Notes under the pieces: model-generated
Database searches by the model: none
What the model was told of the DNA's origin: nothing
What the model saw: only the letters and a program-made list of their open reading frames with translations
Shown: positions 46,292 through 57,623 of the stretch, piece by piece
Position numbering within the stretch: the stretch's first letter is position 1
Layout: the number at the start of each line of letters is the position of its first letter
DNA from: Calvatia gigantea
Lineage: Eukaryota; Basidiomycota; Agaricomycetes; Agaricales; Lycoperdaceae
Assembly (NCBI GenBank): GCA_025093985.1
Contig: JACAAK010000014.1
Coordinates: 1,178,001-1,242,000, forward strand
Direction of reading: 5' to 3'
DNA length: 64,000 nucleotides
Translations under genes and position numbers: made by a program

Positions 46292-47945
46292 ATGTCCCCT
46301 CAAATCAACGGAAACGAACCCCTTGAGCTCTTCCCAGCCCCACGGCCTGTTCAGTCCACAGAGTTTCCGGTTCCGAGACCCTTTCCCGGAGCTACGCCTT
46401 CCAGCACCACAACCTTGCGAGAGATATTGCAAGACGACCACAAGCGTTGGCATTGCTTCTTCAACGACCGCGGATTCCACAAGTAGGTCGTCCACCCACT
46501 CAGTTTATGACCAGCATTCTAACTGGACACCTAACAGCCATACCGCACACACCGCCCTCGCCTTGTGGTACCTCGGAGCGGATTCAGATGCCTTGAAGGC
46601 AGCCTACGCTGAACAGTGCACCTACCAGCGCCCTTTGTTTGCCTCCCCTGGTCCTATTACAAAAGAGAACTGGACCGAACATCTTGGCGACGAGAAGTTT
46701 GTACCATTCAGTCACAACTGTGACCGAGCTTACCCGGTCGCGCTCTTGCAGTTACTACAATGCGTACTTGGCTTTCTTCACCGGCGAGGTGGCAGCAAAA
46801 GGAGTCACTCCCACGATTGAGGAATACATCTTTTCTCCGGCGGCCAATCTCCCAGGAGGCACCAATGGAAACAAAGCGGAAATGGTGAACAGGTTCTGCG
46901 CCGGACTTCTCCATCCCTTGATTCAGCTGGGGCATGGGTGCGAGTTCAGTTTGCCAGGGTTGATTGCGGAAGGTACGTCTGATGCTTTCACACAACCGCT
47001 CTTATTCTGAGGATTGCACAGGCCTTGGACACACAGCGGCACATTCCGCGAGTGCCAGCGTACTTACCCCGGAATCTTGGTTCAAAGGTTCCATAACGAC
47101 AAAGTCTAACTCTACTTCCAGTGCCCTCAACATATTCGCTCGCGTCCTCGCTGATCCTGAGATTCCGGGTATACGTGCTCGTGATGAAGCTGCCATGTAT
47201 GACAACACAGTCCAACAGTTCGGCGAAAAAGTGTTGAATCATATTGAATCATGGTCTCCCGATCTTTCAACGAAGGAGGGTTCACAAAAAGCACTTGAGG
47301 AGGTCGTCTGGGTTGTCACGCTCATGTACGCAGTGGGCGGTTCAACGCGGAAGGAAGAGGGCCGGTTCCACGCAGATTTCTTCCAGTAAGCACATCATCA
47401 AACAACTGACCAGACTTATAGACTCACTTTCACAAAGAATGCACTTCGTTACATCCTCCATGTTCCTTTCTAGCGTTCTCGTTCACCTCAAACCCAAGTC
47501 TAGGGAGCTCCTCCTCCGTACCTACTTGGGCGTCTGCATCGTCTGGTACCTCGCGCGTGGCAAACCCCAGTTAAACACTGAAGCCTTCTTCCAAGACTCC
47601 ACTGCTCTTAAGTCTCTCACTAGTTCTACCCCGCTTACTGGACCGTCCCACGACATTCCAGCCGCGACCGCAAACTCCCCTAACCCCTGGACACAAATCA
47701 TCCAACAATCCATTGTACACCCAGATGACCATCTCGTGAAACTCCAGCGTACTTTGGCACACTACGCGCAGGTTTATGGACACCGCGAGGCTGGGTATTT
47801 CAAGGATTGCGAGCTGAAGGGAGCGGAGAAGATTGATGGTACTCTTTTCGTGCGTGCGGCCAACCTGACGGCGTTTAGGTTGAACAGGAAGCCCGAAGGA
47901 GGATTGGCGGGTCATTGGGATAGGCGCGGATTCTACAAGGAGTAG
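46292..47945 (+). CDS. Questin-oxidase-like protein (AflY/PF14027 family)
   Basis: Member of the questin-oxidase-like family, whose founding members catalyse Baeyer-Villiger-type ring opening of aromatic polyketides. Start ATG at 46292 (MSPQINGNEPLELFPAPRP). Exon 1 ends at DDHKRWHCFFNDRGFH. Exon 2 starts NHTAHTALALWYLGADSDAL, the family's His-containing motif, then TYQRPLFASPGPITKENWTE. Exon 3 has YYNAYLAFFTGEVAAKGVTP and GLLHPLIQLGHGCEFSLPGL, and exon 4 GHTAAHSASASVLTPESWF. The last exons hold MHFVTSSMFLSSVLVHLKPK, RTYLGVCIVWYLARGKPQLN and LVKLQRTLAHYAQVYGHREA, ending RRGFYKE at 47945. The intron before MHFVT joins CA|A at GTAAGC..ACAAAG. All joins stay in frame, so this copy looks intact. 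Substrate unknown; no polyketide synthase is in the window. Confidence 0.85.
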
Positions 47946-48521
47946 GATGTAGCAAGATATTTCGACTCTTCTATGCAAAATAACTCATGTTTACAGCACC
48001 CCCACTCAGTTTTTCCTTAATTCCCTCCTCAGTCCCAACCAAATGAGCAGAAAAGACAGTAATTAATCAATTAGTGCGAGCGCTTGTAACTCTAGACGAG
48101 ACCATGACTGTTGCTATTCGGAAATGAGGGTGGTCCCCGCTCGTGGTATGGTGCGGTACAACAGCAAACATTCTGAAGGATTGGCTCTTTGTGTTGTTGA
48201 TAGGCTGCTGAGATAACTTGAGCCGAAATCAGGCCCAGGTCGTTTAGGTAAATGCAAACAATCCGAAGCACTCCACTGAAAATGGCCGTCCGGAATGTAA
48301 TGCCCAGTAACCAAACTTGGAGAGTTCTTCCGGTAGAAATTCGTTCCACCCGGGAGGCGATCCCAGAGACCAAATCAATGCATTGTGACGTCCGAAAGGC
48401 GGAATTTTCTTGCATCCTAACGATCAATGGCCGCCGATACGTCCGTCAGTCACTAAGACGTCCCAGACGGAAGAATGGATATAGTGTTTTGAACCCCCCC
48501 CTTTCCCGCTGTCAAGCTCGA
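47946..48521. other. 3' space between the intact oxidase and the NLR fragment
   Basis: An open minus-strand frame at 48092-48427 has no motif and does not match the other NLR copy. Nothing else seen. Confidence 0.4.
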
Positions 48522-49210
48522 TCACATTTTCTGGTTCTTTAATGACCAGGATTTTTTGGAACAAAACCTCTTCGGACGTAACGGATCCTCCACATAGACC
48601 TTAAAGGAGGCGTGATAACATCGGTAAGCTATCTCAGAGTGTGTTAGTTCAACGACCGGATAACGTCGCTCAGCACAATAGAGATAGTCAATAGCGAAAA
48701 ATCCCAAGCCGCGCCAACTACGGGATGTTCGTTACCCTCCACACCTAAGGACTTTCGCTGTGTTGGGTGGCATCACTTTCGGAACCCGTTCCATGACACA
48801 GGTCAAAAATGCGTCCACATGTGACTGCAAGTTCCCTGACGACTTGTTCGGAAAGCGGAGGACCAGTCGAAGCTGTTCCTTGGGTTCTGGCCAGCCACCC
48901 TCACAACAAATCGAACAACACTAGCTGGGTAGCCGAACAATCCGACAGGCCGACCGACAAAATCTTGTGAGTCGTCTCCTGAAGGCCACAACACGGGAAT
49001 GTCACATTGTGTGCCTGTAGCTGCTTATGCGTCCGTAGCTGCTTATGCGTCTCGCACATACAGCTCGATCCTCCCATCGACATCGCACGAAACAGGCGGA
49101 GTTAATTGCTGGCGCAAACCACAGGCATGGGGGGTGGGGGAGTTGCGAGACGACACGAGACCTGGGACGGGTGAGGGCAGCCCAGATGAATTAGTGAGCA
49201 CTTACGGCCT
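48522..49210 (-). pseudogene. NACHT NLR fragment (partial duplicate of the NLR at 52-54 kb)
   Basis: Aligns base by base with about 52900-53570 in the other NLR. The shared sequence covers the part after the NACHT core: the region matching ELVDRS..GLFIYPASVVRF, LRLVLRFPNKSSGNLQSHVD and YHASFKVYVEDPLRPKRF. The frame is interrupted many times and both the ATPase core and the C-terminal tail are missing. At the position where the longer copy has a TAA stop (53309-53311) this fragment keeps a Tyr codon, so the ancestor was intact there. An 18-base-period tandem repeat (49017-49033, 49035-49051) is unique to this copy. Confidence 0.7.
49017..49051. repeat. 17-bp direct repeat, 18-bp period
   Basis: GTAGCTGCTTATGCGTC occurs at 49017-49033 and 49035-49051. 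The equivalent place in the longer NLR copy has a single diverged version. Confidence 0.8.
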
Positions 49211-49708
49211 CAATCCAATCCCCCGTCAAGGCCGCTGGGGTCTTGAGCTGATTTCTACATTCTTACCTCCAATACCTTTAGGTCTCAACTCCACCAACTC
49301 GCGGGGGCTCATCTTTGGTCTTTAACCTCCAGCTGCTGAGCATATGACGTAGATAGAAACAACTGATGACTAGTAAGTGCTATGTTGGTCGTCTGCTTCC
49401 ACAGGGGAAGATCTCAATCAGCACCAACCTCAAGGTACGGGCGTCAAACCTTAGCGAATCCGTCTCACTTGATTCTTCCGCAATCTACGTTCAAATAGGA
49501 CCTCTAGGTAAGCCCATTCACGGGACCTGGGGGTGCTACTCGTCAGCAAATCGAACATTGTGGATCGTGGTGCGCGTTGTATCTCCATTAGGGGCTCCCC
49601 TACCACCATGAATCCAGAGGACTCCCAGCGTATACAAGATTCCTTGATATGGCAGAGGATTGGGATCTAAAAGAAAGCAAATACCACTTACCACCCCAAC
49701 TCCACCAG

Positions 49709-51390
49709 ATGTCTTCCCAAACCAACAGGAGTGAACCTCTTGAGCTCTTCCCAGCTCTGCGGCCTGTCCAGCCCACAGAGCTTCCTGTTCCGAGGCCCTT
49801 GCCTGGGGCTACACCTTCCAGTACTGCGACTTTGCGAGAGATATGCAAGATGACCGCAAGCGTTGGCATTGCTTTTTCAACGACCGCGGGTTCCACAAGT
49901 AGGTTGTCCACGCACCCAGCCCACGGCCGGGATTCTAACCGGACACTTAACAGCCATACCGCACACACTGCCCTCGCCTTGTGGTACCTCGGAGTAGATT
50001 CAGATTCCCTGAAGGCAACCTACGCCGGACAGTGCACCTATCAGCGTCCTTCATTTGCCTCCCCTGGTGCTATTACCCGAGAGAATTGGACTGAACACCT
50101 TGGCGACGAGGGGTTTGCCTCATTCGATCACATCCGCGACCAGGCTCACTCAACCCTTGATTCTGCAGCTACTATAATGCGTACTTGGCTTTCTTCATCG
50201 GCGAGGTGGCAGCAAAAGGAGTCACTGCCGTGATTGAGGAGTATATCTTTTCCCCCGCGGCCAATCTTCCAAATTACACCAATAGAGGCAAAGTGGATAT
50301 GTTGAACAGGTTTTACACCGGACTTATCCACCCCTTGATCCAGCTGGGGCATGGGTGCGAGTTCAATTTGCCAGGGCTAATTGCAGAAGGTCAATCAAGT
50401 GCCTGATTCCTTCACTGAACCGCTCTGATTCTGGGGGTCACAGGCCTTGGACACACAACCTCACATTCTGCGAGTGCTAGCGTACTCACTCCAGAATCTT
50501 GGTTCAAAAGCCCCATCACAATAAAATCTAACTCAACCCCCAGCGCCCTCAGCATACTTGCTCGCGTCCTCGCTGATACTAAGATTCGGGGTATACGCGC
50601 CCGTGATGACGTTGCTATGAACACGTACCATAGCTCAGTTCAGCAGTTCAGCGAAAAAGTGTTGAGTTATATTGAATCATGGTCTCCCGATCTTTCAACG
50701 AAGGAGGGTTCACAAAGAGCACTTGAGGAGGTCGTCTGGGCCGTTACGCTCATGTACGCGGTGGCCGGTTTGACAGCCTAGGGATAAGGGGAGTGTGTGG
50801 TAATGGCTAGAATATCAAGGGATGGTCCCGTGAGTGGGGTAGGACTGGAAAGAGATTTAAGACTAGCGCGGTTTTCGAAGAAGGCTTCAATGTCCAACTG
50901 GGGTTTACCGCGCGCGAGGTACCAGAGAAAGCAGACACCAAAATAGATACGGAAGAGGAGCTCCCGGAACTTGGGTCTGAGATGAACGAGGATGCTTGAG
51001 AGGAACATGGAGGGTGTGACGAAATGCATGCTTTGTGAAAGTGAGACTTTTAAACTGATCGGTTGTTTGATGATGTGCGTACTGGAAGAAATCTGCGTTG
51101 AACAGGCCCTCTTCCTCCCCTCAAGTCATCCAACAAACCATAATCCATCCGGATGACCACCTTGCAAAACTCCAACGTACTTTGGCACATTTTGAGCAGG
51201 TTTATGGACACCACGAAACCGGGTAGTTCAAGGATTGTGAGCTGAAGGGAGCGGAGAAGATTGATGGTACTTTGTTTGTGCGAGCGGCCAACCTAACGGC
51301 GTTTAGGTTGAGCGAGTTGCATAAGAAGGCTAAAGGAGAAATACCGGGTTATTGGGATAGGCGCGGATGGTATAAGAGTAGGATGTAGCC
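49709..51390 (+). pseudogene. Questin-oxidase-like gene, damaged copy with internal inversion
   Basis: Paralogue of the gene at 46292-47945. Start ATG at 49709 (MSSQTNRSEPLELFPALRPV). One T is missing near 49843 (GATATGC versus GATATTGC), shifting frame in exon 1. Then NHTAHTALALWYLGVDSDSL, YYNAYLAFFIGEVAAKGVTA and GLIHPLIQLGHGCEFNLPGL are preserved. From about 50777 to 51121 the sequence is turned round: the part encoding MHFVTPSMFLSSILVHLRPK..FGVCFLWYLARGKPQLD reads on the minus strand. After 51121 plus-strand homology resumes (HPDDHLAKLQRTLAHF). A TAG at 51224-51226 replaces a Tyr codon before FKDCELKGAEKIDGTLFVRA. Not functional. Confidence 0.85.
50777..51121. other. Inverted segment of about 345 bp inside the oxidase pseudogene
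   Basis: Comparison with the intact copy shows this block reverse-complemented in place. The flanks on both sides stay in plus orientation (left ..GCGGTGGCCGGTTTGAC, right TCATCCAACAAACCATAATC). The inverted block corresponds to about 47350-47690 of the intact gene. Breakpoints are accurate to a few bases. Confidence 0.85.
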
Positions 51391-51871
51391 AGATAGAATG
51401 TATCTAATACTCCCTTTCTTGATTCGCCTATTCCGCCGCCAGTCCCAGAGAAAAAGACCAAAGGGAACAAGGTGTCAAAGAACAGGACGAGGGCTGAAAT
51501 TGGAAGCCAGACTGCGACGATGTCGTTCAGAGATGGGCTCACCCCATATCTGCGGTGCGGCACGATAACATACGAAGACCCAAAAGGTCGCTCCGTGTTA
51601 TCGATGGGTGCCCCTCCTGGGCAAATGGTTCCCTTCCCAAGTGCTGCTGTGGCTTGGTGTCCTGCCATCAGCTGGTCGCATCGCCCGGGGGTTCCCTCAC
51701 GCTCCGGATTTGTTTCTCACTGGGCCTGGTTGTTCCGGTCGGATCTTCAGGCTCGCTGCACTTTGAATTGGGGCTTGAGCTCGCGGTAACTTCAAAACAA
51801 CCAAATGCGTCAACGTTGACCCGAGCTTCATATAAGAAGTCATGGACTGGTAGATGTACAAAGTACCTCCC

Positions 51872-54177
51872 TCAACATGGAACTAATTTCGCCATACAAC
51901 TTGTTATGGCCCGCCTGATTTTGCGAAATAGTCGGCGATGCAGGGGAACCTTCAGTCTTGGCAGTCCTGGTTGCCGCAGTAGCCCCTCCAGCAGCTCGTC
52001 GAGTGGCTCTTCAAGTTGCTCCTCCCCTATGTCTTGCAGCCGATCTCTAAGCTGCTCTTCCAACCGTAGTAGCCCATTCAGTAGGTCCTCGAGTTGCTCC
52101 TCGAGTTGCTCTTCTTGTAGCTCTCGAAGCCGTCCTTGGAGCCAGACCTTAAGTGGCCCTTCCAGGTACCACAGTACGTTCGTCTGCTCCGAGTTCCCAT
52201 CCAGACTCGGCGATCGTCGCTCATTCAGCCACTCCGGTTGCTCCGGTTCCCTTTCTGAGTTCAATAATTGCGGTACGTTCATCTTGTCTAGTATTTTTTC
52301 CACATTCTGCGACCACCGTACAACTTGCTGCTCTTGTAGCTCTTCATACTGTTGTTGAAGCTTCATTACTGTGTAATTTTTGAAATCCGTACAACAGACA
52401 GGGGGTCTAACATAACCCCGAATGAAGAGTACACTTCTCTTGTTGCTGTTTCCCATGACGAAAGGAAAAATTGGGCCGTTGTTTTGTTTGAGTGGTCGGA
52501 TAATTTCATGCCGCCAGGCAGGAGGTACCTGGAATGAAAAAGACATTCTTTGAAGCCGAATCTCTATACGTAGAACCACTTACGTTCTTGTAGAAGTCCT
52601 GAACAGATGAGACAGTGATAGTCCTCTGCCGCCCAAGTGACCCTCCGGAGTTCAATTCTTGATAATTAAATTCAGAGAGTTCTTCGAGTAGATCCCTGTC
52701 CAACTTGGCATACGATCCCAATGGCCAAAACAAATAAAACATAGGCTTCTGAAAAGTGGAAATCCTCCACATTCCAAGGAGCAATAACTATTGGGGTATT
52801 TGTCAACCGCCAAAATTACTTCAACCAGAAAAGTGGAGATACCATCTCTGAAACCCCCCTTGCCCAATTTGATTACGTGCGCGAACAAGTCTGCGTAAAG
52901 TTCAGGGGTTTTGGCACAAAATTTCTTCGACCGCACTGCATCCTCCAAGAAGTCCGTGAACGAGGCATGATAAAAACCGACATTGGTAGGTAACCCGTCA
53001 TCTGACCGTGTAAATTTAACGACCGAGTGAAGTTTGCTCAATGCCGCAGTGAAGGTCGATAACGAGAAATCCAGAACAGCGGCAGCAACCACGGGGCGTG
53101 TCTGCCTCGCACACGTATAGAACCCAAGAAGTTTCAGCGTGTTGGGAAGCATCACTTCCGGAGTCCGTTCCATGATGAGGGTATAAAATGCATCCAGGTG
53201 TGACCACGGACTCCCCGACAACTTGCTTGGGAGGCGGAGGACAAGCCGAAGCTGCTCCTCGGGTCCCAGGGGGCCACCCTCAGCAACAAACCGAACGACA
53301 CTAGCAGGTTAAATGAACAATCCAACGGACCGATCCACCAATTCCTGTATGTTATCCTCTGAAGGCCACAACATAGCCTGTGGAATGTCATATTGTGTTC
53401 GTATCCGCTCGAAGGCGTCCCGCAGATACAAGCTCGATCTCCTCATCGGCATCCCGCGAGACAGGGAGGGTTAAGCCGCCAGCAGAAATCATGGACATGA
53501 GCGGCAGAGAACTGTGCGACGATGCGAGGTTCGGGACGGTTGAAGATGCCCCAGATGAACGGTGTACTCTGGTCGCGGACAGAGGTGGAAATGGTGTCGA
53601 TGATGGCACATTGTGCATCTTCTCCAGCGCACTCATCAAGGCCATCGACGAAGATGACATCCTCTCCTATAGCTCGTCCTTCCTCCCGCAGTTCCCGCAG
53701 GGGAGTAACGATCAGTTCCTGGAACTGCACGGCGATAGTCTTGTGGACAAGGGTAGGGTCATGACGTATCTTCTCATCCAACTTGTCACGGTAGGAGGGG
53801 TATCTCGTTGTCAGCTGGTAGGCGACAGAGGTGAAGATACGGGTTGGGTCTTGGCGGTCGTTGGGGCGGGAGAAGAAGAATGCAGCGGCAAGTTTGCCTT
53901 TGGCTTTCAATTGCTCGGCACAAGTCTGAGCCAACGCTGACTTTCCAACGCCAGCGGGCCCCTGCAACCACATTAAACGAAAACGACGTTCGGTGGTGAG
54001 GGTCATGGCCCAGCCAGTGATATCTTCGATATGTTGTAGACGAGTTCCGGGGAAACATTTTGGTGGGTCCCGAGCAGCAGAGTCGTGGGCGGCATCTGGG
54101 TATGAGGATTTGAGGAGGATACTAAGGCCTGAGGCTAATCCAAAAGATTGATAGTCAGGACACTCGTCAATGTACAA
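51872..54177 (-). pseudogene. NACHT NLR-like protein with Leu/Glu/Gln-rich C-terminal tail, damaged
   Basis: STAND-type NTPase of the large basidiomycete NLR family (innate-immunity-like). First clear exon reads GLSILLKSSYPDAAHDSAAR and HIEDITGWAMTLTTERRFRL. The P-loop is MWLQGPAGVGKSALAQTCAE and the Walker B-like VIFVDGLDECAGED. Then FIWGIFNRPEPRIVAQFSA, EEQLRLVLRLPSKLSGSPWS, HLDAFYTLIMER, VGFYHASFTDFLEDAVRSKK. The tail continues VMGNSNKRSVLFIRGYVRPP and a region rich in LQEEQLEEQLEDLLNGLLRL-type heptads, ending at 51872. Damage: a frame change after RIVAQFSA, one extra base at about 53429 (the frame should read EIELYLRDAFER), and a TAA at 53309-53311 replacing Tyr in GLFIYPAS. Its 5' end above 54177 is not defined. 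Confidence 0.8.
51950..52170. repeat. Degenerate periodic coding repeat in the NLR tail
   Basis: Plus-strand sequence repeats variations of AGTTGCTCCTCGAGTTGCTC with spacings of 15-21 bases. On the coding strand it gives repeated LEEQL, LEDLL, LEEPLDELLEGLL units, a likely amphipathic helix. Confidence 0.65.
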
Positions 54178-56388
54178 GAAACGGATGAGAGCACTTTACC
54201 GGTATTGTGGTAGGATCAGCTCACTTCTACGAGATTACCCTGCACTACAACACCAGATGCTCCTTTAAAGAAAAGCATGAGAATCGTAAGAACGAAGAAC
54301 ACGAAGTGTGTGGTTGGCCTGCTGGGCGACTAAGCCGAAGATGCTCCTAGCCACACAGCCTCCGAGTTGCGATGAATGATTGATGGTGTTGATGCGGATT
54401 ATTGGCGATCACGGCCAATGAAGTAAGAGAGGAAGTCGTCTACGGTCCACTGCCACTTTCTGTGATCCTCCCGTCCTGCTTCACCCTACTCACTCCAAAT
54501 TTTGCGTGTAGGGTTAGATTCATTTTGTTAGCTTTCATTCAACTTTTTATCGTGTGAATCCGAAGCCAGGAGAAGGTAGAGAACTGGAACTTTGTCGAGC
54601 CGCCAGAGTATGAACAACATAACCAATTTGGGAGAAGGTGAGAAGGTTCCCACGAGCTGCCACCACTCTGGCTCACTCTGGACGCAGCATCTCTTCAGCT
54701 GATATAAGTAACGAGCAGAACGATTGGAATCACTGAAGAGGGTAGACCAAGCGTTGTACGGGCACTTACAGCGCACTCAGCGTTGGCCATCGGTTACATT
54801 ATCCCAAATAGTGGTTTCTTTAAATTAATATTCATCATTAGCTCGCCACTCACGTTGTATAAATCCCCTCCTCTTGCGAATGTCCGTCCGCTCATTCAAA
54901 CCCACATATAACATATAGAGCGGAATTCGAGGATTCCTGAACACCTCTGAGCTGCCAGACGGAAGTGTGACTTGAATATTGCTGTTCGTCCTATCATTAC
55001 AAACTACATACACTGTGCCCACAAGCCAAGTGTGACACTTGTCATACTGATATCGTCCTGATTTTAAAAAGTGTATTCTTCAATACGACGTACTATACAT
55101 TTTTTAAAGTCAATATGACATCGATATGACCTGCGCCATATCGACTCGTAGGCGCAGTGATGCATAGCATTCGTTTAAGTATATCAACCCAGCGGGCGAT
55201 CCGGCCGTCGGTCAACTCATCGTGTCCGTATCAATCCGCATTGTACGTACCTGCCACAGTCTTGATTGTTGACGTGACGGCTTTTTACGGATGGGGATGG
55301 CGAGATAAAAATCCAATATCTCGTCCCCGCCACGCCCTCTTTCTGTTCATATGAAATAAAGAAAGTTCCCCCTTTTTGTTTGCCTGTAGTTGCGTCGCAA
55401 CACTGACTGCGTGGGTAGGTCCCTATCGTATGGGTATCCGAAGACGTACAGATTTATATATATATGGGTCGGGTAAATGATAGACATAAGTATTTCAAGC
55501 GATCATTTTGTTCTCGAAGGCACACAGAGTACACGGCGTTTTAACGCCGGACCGAGGAAAGAGAGTGATATTATTGGGCGCCGATATACTTATGCATAAT
55601 TTGTCGACTACGCGGGAGGGATACATAGTTTCACTTCGAGAGATTAGAACGGCCGCGCAGGGTGTTAAAAGAAAGATGCGACAGAAAGGAGGTGGACGTC
55701 TTGGAATCTCGAGGGCTTGATTTACTGATTCGAGATATCTGCGGTGGACACATTAATATCTCATGACGCTGTGTGGGCCGAGACTCGAAAGAGTGGCTTC
55801 TTTTGTGTAATTTTTATCTTGCCGAAGCTATTCACGACCTCGGAACTGGGGACTTGATGTTGGGGGAAAGGGAGGCTATTAGATTTCCCCTGGCACGAGG
55901 GTATATTCGGAGACAGATGGGCACATCGAGACTCTTCGACAACAAAACTGATACGATAAGTGATAGATGATCCATGATCCATGTGATGTGTAGGTCTGTG
56001 TCGTTTGTTGGACAGCGGCGTATATCTCATGTCAGACCATTCTCGAAATCCGATTCGAGCGTTGTTTATGGTGAGAAATTGCAATTCTTCTATCCTAGTT
56101 GACCTCGTGTGTATGCCTCCGAAAGTCGTAGTGCGATTGGGTGGAAGAAGGGAAGGAAGGGAGGAAGAAAGGACGAAGGAATTGTGGCTTGAAGATGACG
56201 GGGAACATGGTGATGGAGAATGTTGTGTGGTTGAGTTTGGGGGGAGGGTGTCAGTGTCTGGGCCTCGTTATATCCAATTAGTGAACGATGGAAACCCGAT
56301 GATATGGGAGAAACTGCGCCGAGAGGAAATATAAAAATCGAGGATATCTCGGGGTGCCTGGTCGGTCTTTATCGCCCTCGTCCCAAAG
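54178..56388. other. About 2.2 kb upstream of the NLR and of the PriA-like gene
   Basis: May hold unrecognised 5' exons of the NLR (open minus-strand frames at 54528-54776 and 54825-55022 have no motif). Plus-strand frames at 55508-55720, 55773-55970 and 56005-56334 are possible exons of a short gene (one has the peptide VEFGGRVSVSGPRYIQLVND), but I could not join them and recognise no family. Confidence 0.45.
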
Positions 56389-57445
56389 ATGCGTGCATTG
56401 AACTCATTCGCTGCCTTAACTGTGGCCTATTTGACTAGTGAAGCAGGTCGCGGGTGGATACACGGACAAGTGTGCGCAGGTTAGTAATCAGCAATTGAAG
56501 GTCCCCCAGCCGTTGTTCCCGAAGAACTTAATTGGTGTTGGGTTAATCAGTGAGTCGCCTTCTTCCTTTTCTTGTAAACCTTGTGGGTAATTGAATGCGC
56601 ATCCGATAATGTAGATGCTTGTATTTGTATTACGGACATTCCGCATTTCGTGACTGTTAACTTAGTTGCGGTTGCCGGTGTTGCACTTGCCGGGCAGGCG
56701 TATGTCGTTGATGCTATTACGAAAATGGTGAGTTGCTTCGATTGTTTATCACAAGTATGATATATGTCGCTTACGTTATTTATTACGTTGATTCGTAGGT
56801 CCAACCAATTGGTCAAACTTGTAATTACCCGAACCACGCCATCGCTCAATGCACCAAGAGCTCGCCATGCGGCTTCCAATGCAAAGACGGGTAAGCGCGA
56901 ACTCTCCCCTAAACAAGCACAAGTCAGAGCAGGATCTCACCGAGTTCTCCAGATATACACCCTACCCATCGACAAAGCCAACACAATGCGTGTGTAACCC
57001 ACCCTACACCGAATGTAACGGTAAATGCGGGTCGTACAAAGCCTGCCCGAGTGGGAATCCGTACCCGAAGCGGGACTCGCTTTCGAGGGATTTGTTGTGT
57101 CCCCAGGGGATGGAGGCTTGTGGGATTTGGGGCCGGAATGCGAGGACTTGGGAGTGTGTTGATACAATGAGTGATTTGGAGAGTTGTGAGTTCCCTTTTT
57201 ACCCGGGTATTTTGTGGATCGCGGCTAAGATATTAATAGGCGGTGGGTGTGTTATTCATCTTCCGGGGAGACATGGAACGGAAGGAGAGGATTGCACGGC
57301 GATAATGGGTGTGTCGGATGTCTCGTGTATTAGAGGTCAATGTGTGGTGCACAAGTGTGAGGATGGGTATGATTTTGAAGGTGGGGAGTGTGTGTACAAT
57401 GAGGACAGAGACCCAGTGATCTTGGCCGCGCAGTTTGGGCTCTGA
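56389..57445 (+). CDS. priA: PriA-like secreted cysteine-rich protein
   Basis: Resembles PriA of Lentinula edodes, a Cys-rich protein expressed during fruiting; molecular function unknown. Start ATG at 56389 with a likely signal segment (MRALNSFAALTVAYLTSEAG). After an intron ending GTAG comes DACICITDIPHFVTVNLVAV and VALAGQAYVVDAITKM. Then VQPIGQTCNYPNHAIAQCTK, SSPCGFQCKDG, PTQCVCNPPYTECNGKCGSY, KACPSGNPYPKRDSLSRDLL, ECVDTMSDLESC|GGCV and GEDCTAIMGVSDVSCIRGQC, ending YNEDRDPVILAAQFGL at 57445. The order LESCGGC, DCTAIxGV, GxCVVxxC is the PriA C-terminal signature. Four or five introns; the GGC junction spans an intron at about 57187-57240. No damage seen. Confidence 0.82.
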
Positions 57446-57623
57446 ACATAAGTAATAACCCCTTAAAGCATAGTAGAGTGTATGTAGTGACGCGTGACAT
57501 GCTGACAATGTAACACCGGGTACCTCCCTACCTGAGTACTTACACTACTTACACTAACTCTGTCCCTCCTCTCCTCCATACCACATAACACCACACACCG
57601 CACACACCAACCGAACATACACA

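Larger units (their letters stand above)
45780..54177. repeat. Tandem duplication of a questin-oxidase-like / NLR gene pair
   Basis: Unit 1 holds the intact oxidase (46292-47945) and an NLR fragment (48522-49210). Unit 2 holds a broken oxidase (49709-51390) and a longer NLR (51872-54177). Upstream sequence of both oxidases matches (GCGTAGACAGAAACAACTGA near 45963 versus GACGTAGATAGAAACAACTG near 49345). Within each unit the oxidase is on the plus strand and the NLR on the minus strand, so the genes converge. Similarity starts near 45780 and 49220. The NLR of unit 1 is cut at its 5' side exactly where unit 2 begins. Confidence 0.75.

Noticed and set aside
51555..52358. 267-codon plus-strand Ser/Cys-rich frame
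   Set aside because: Antisense of the Leu/Glu/Gln repeat of the NLR tail.
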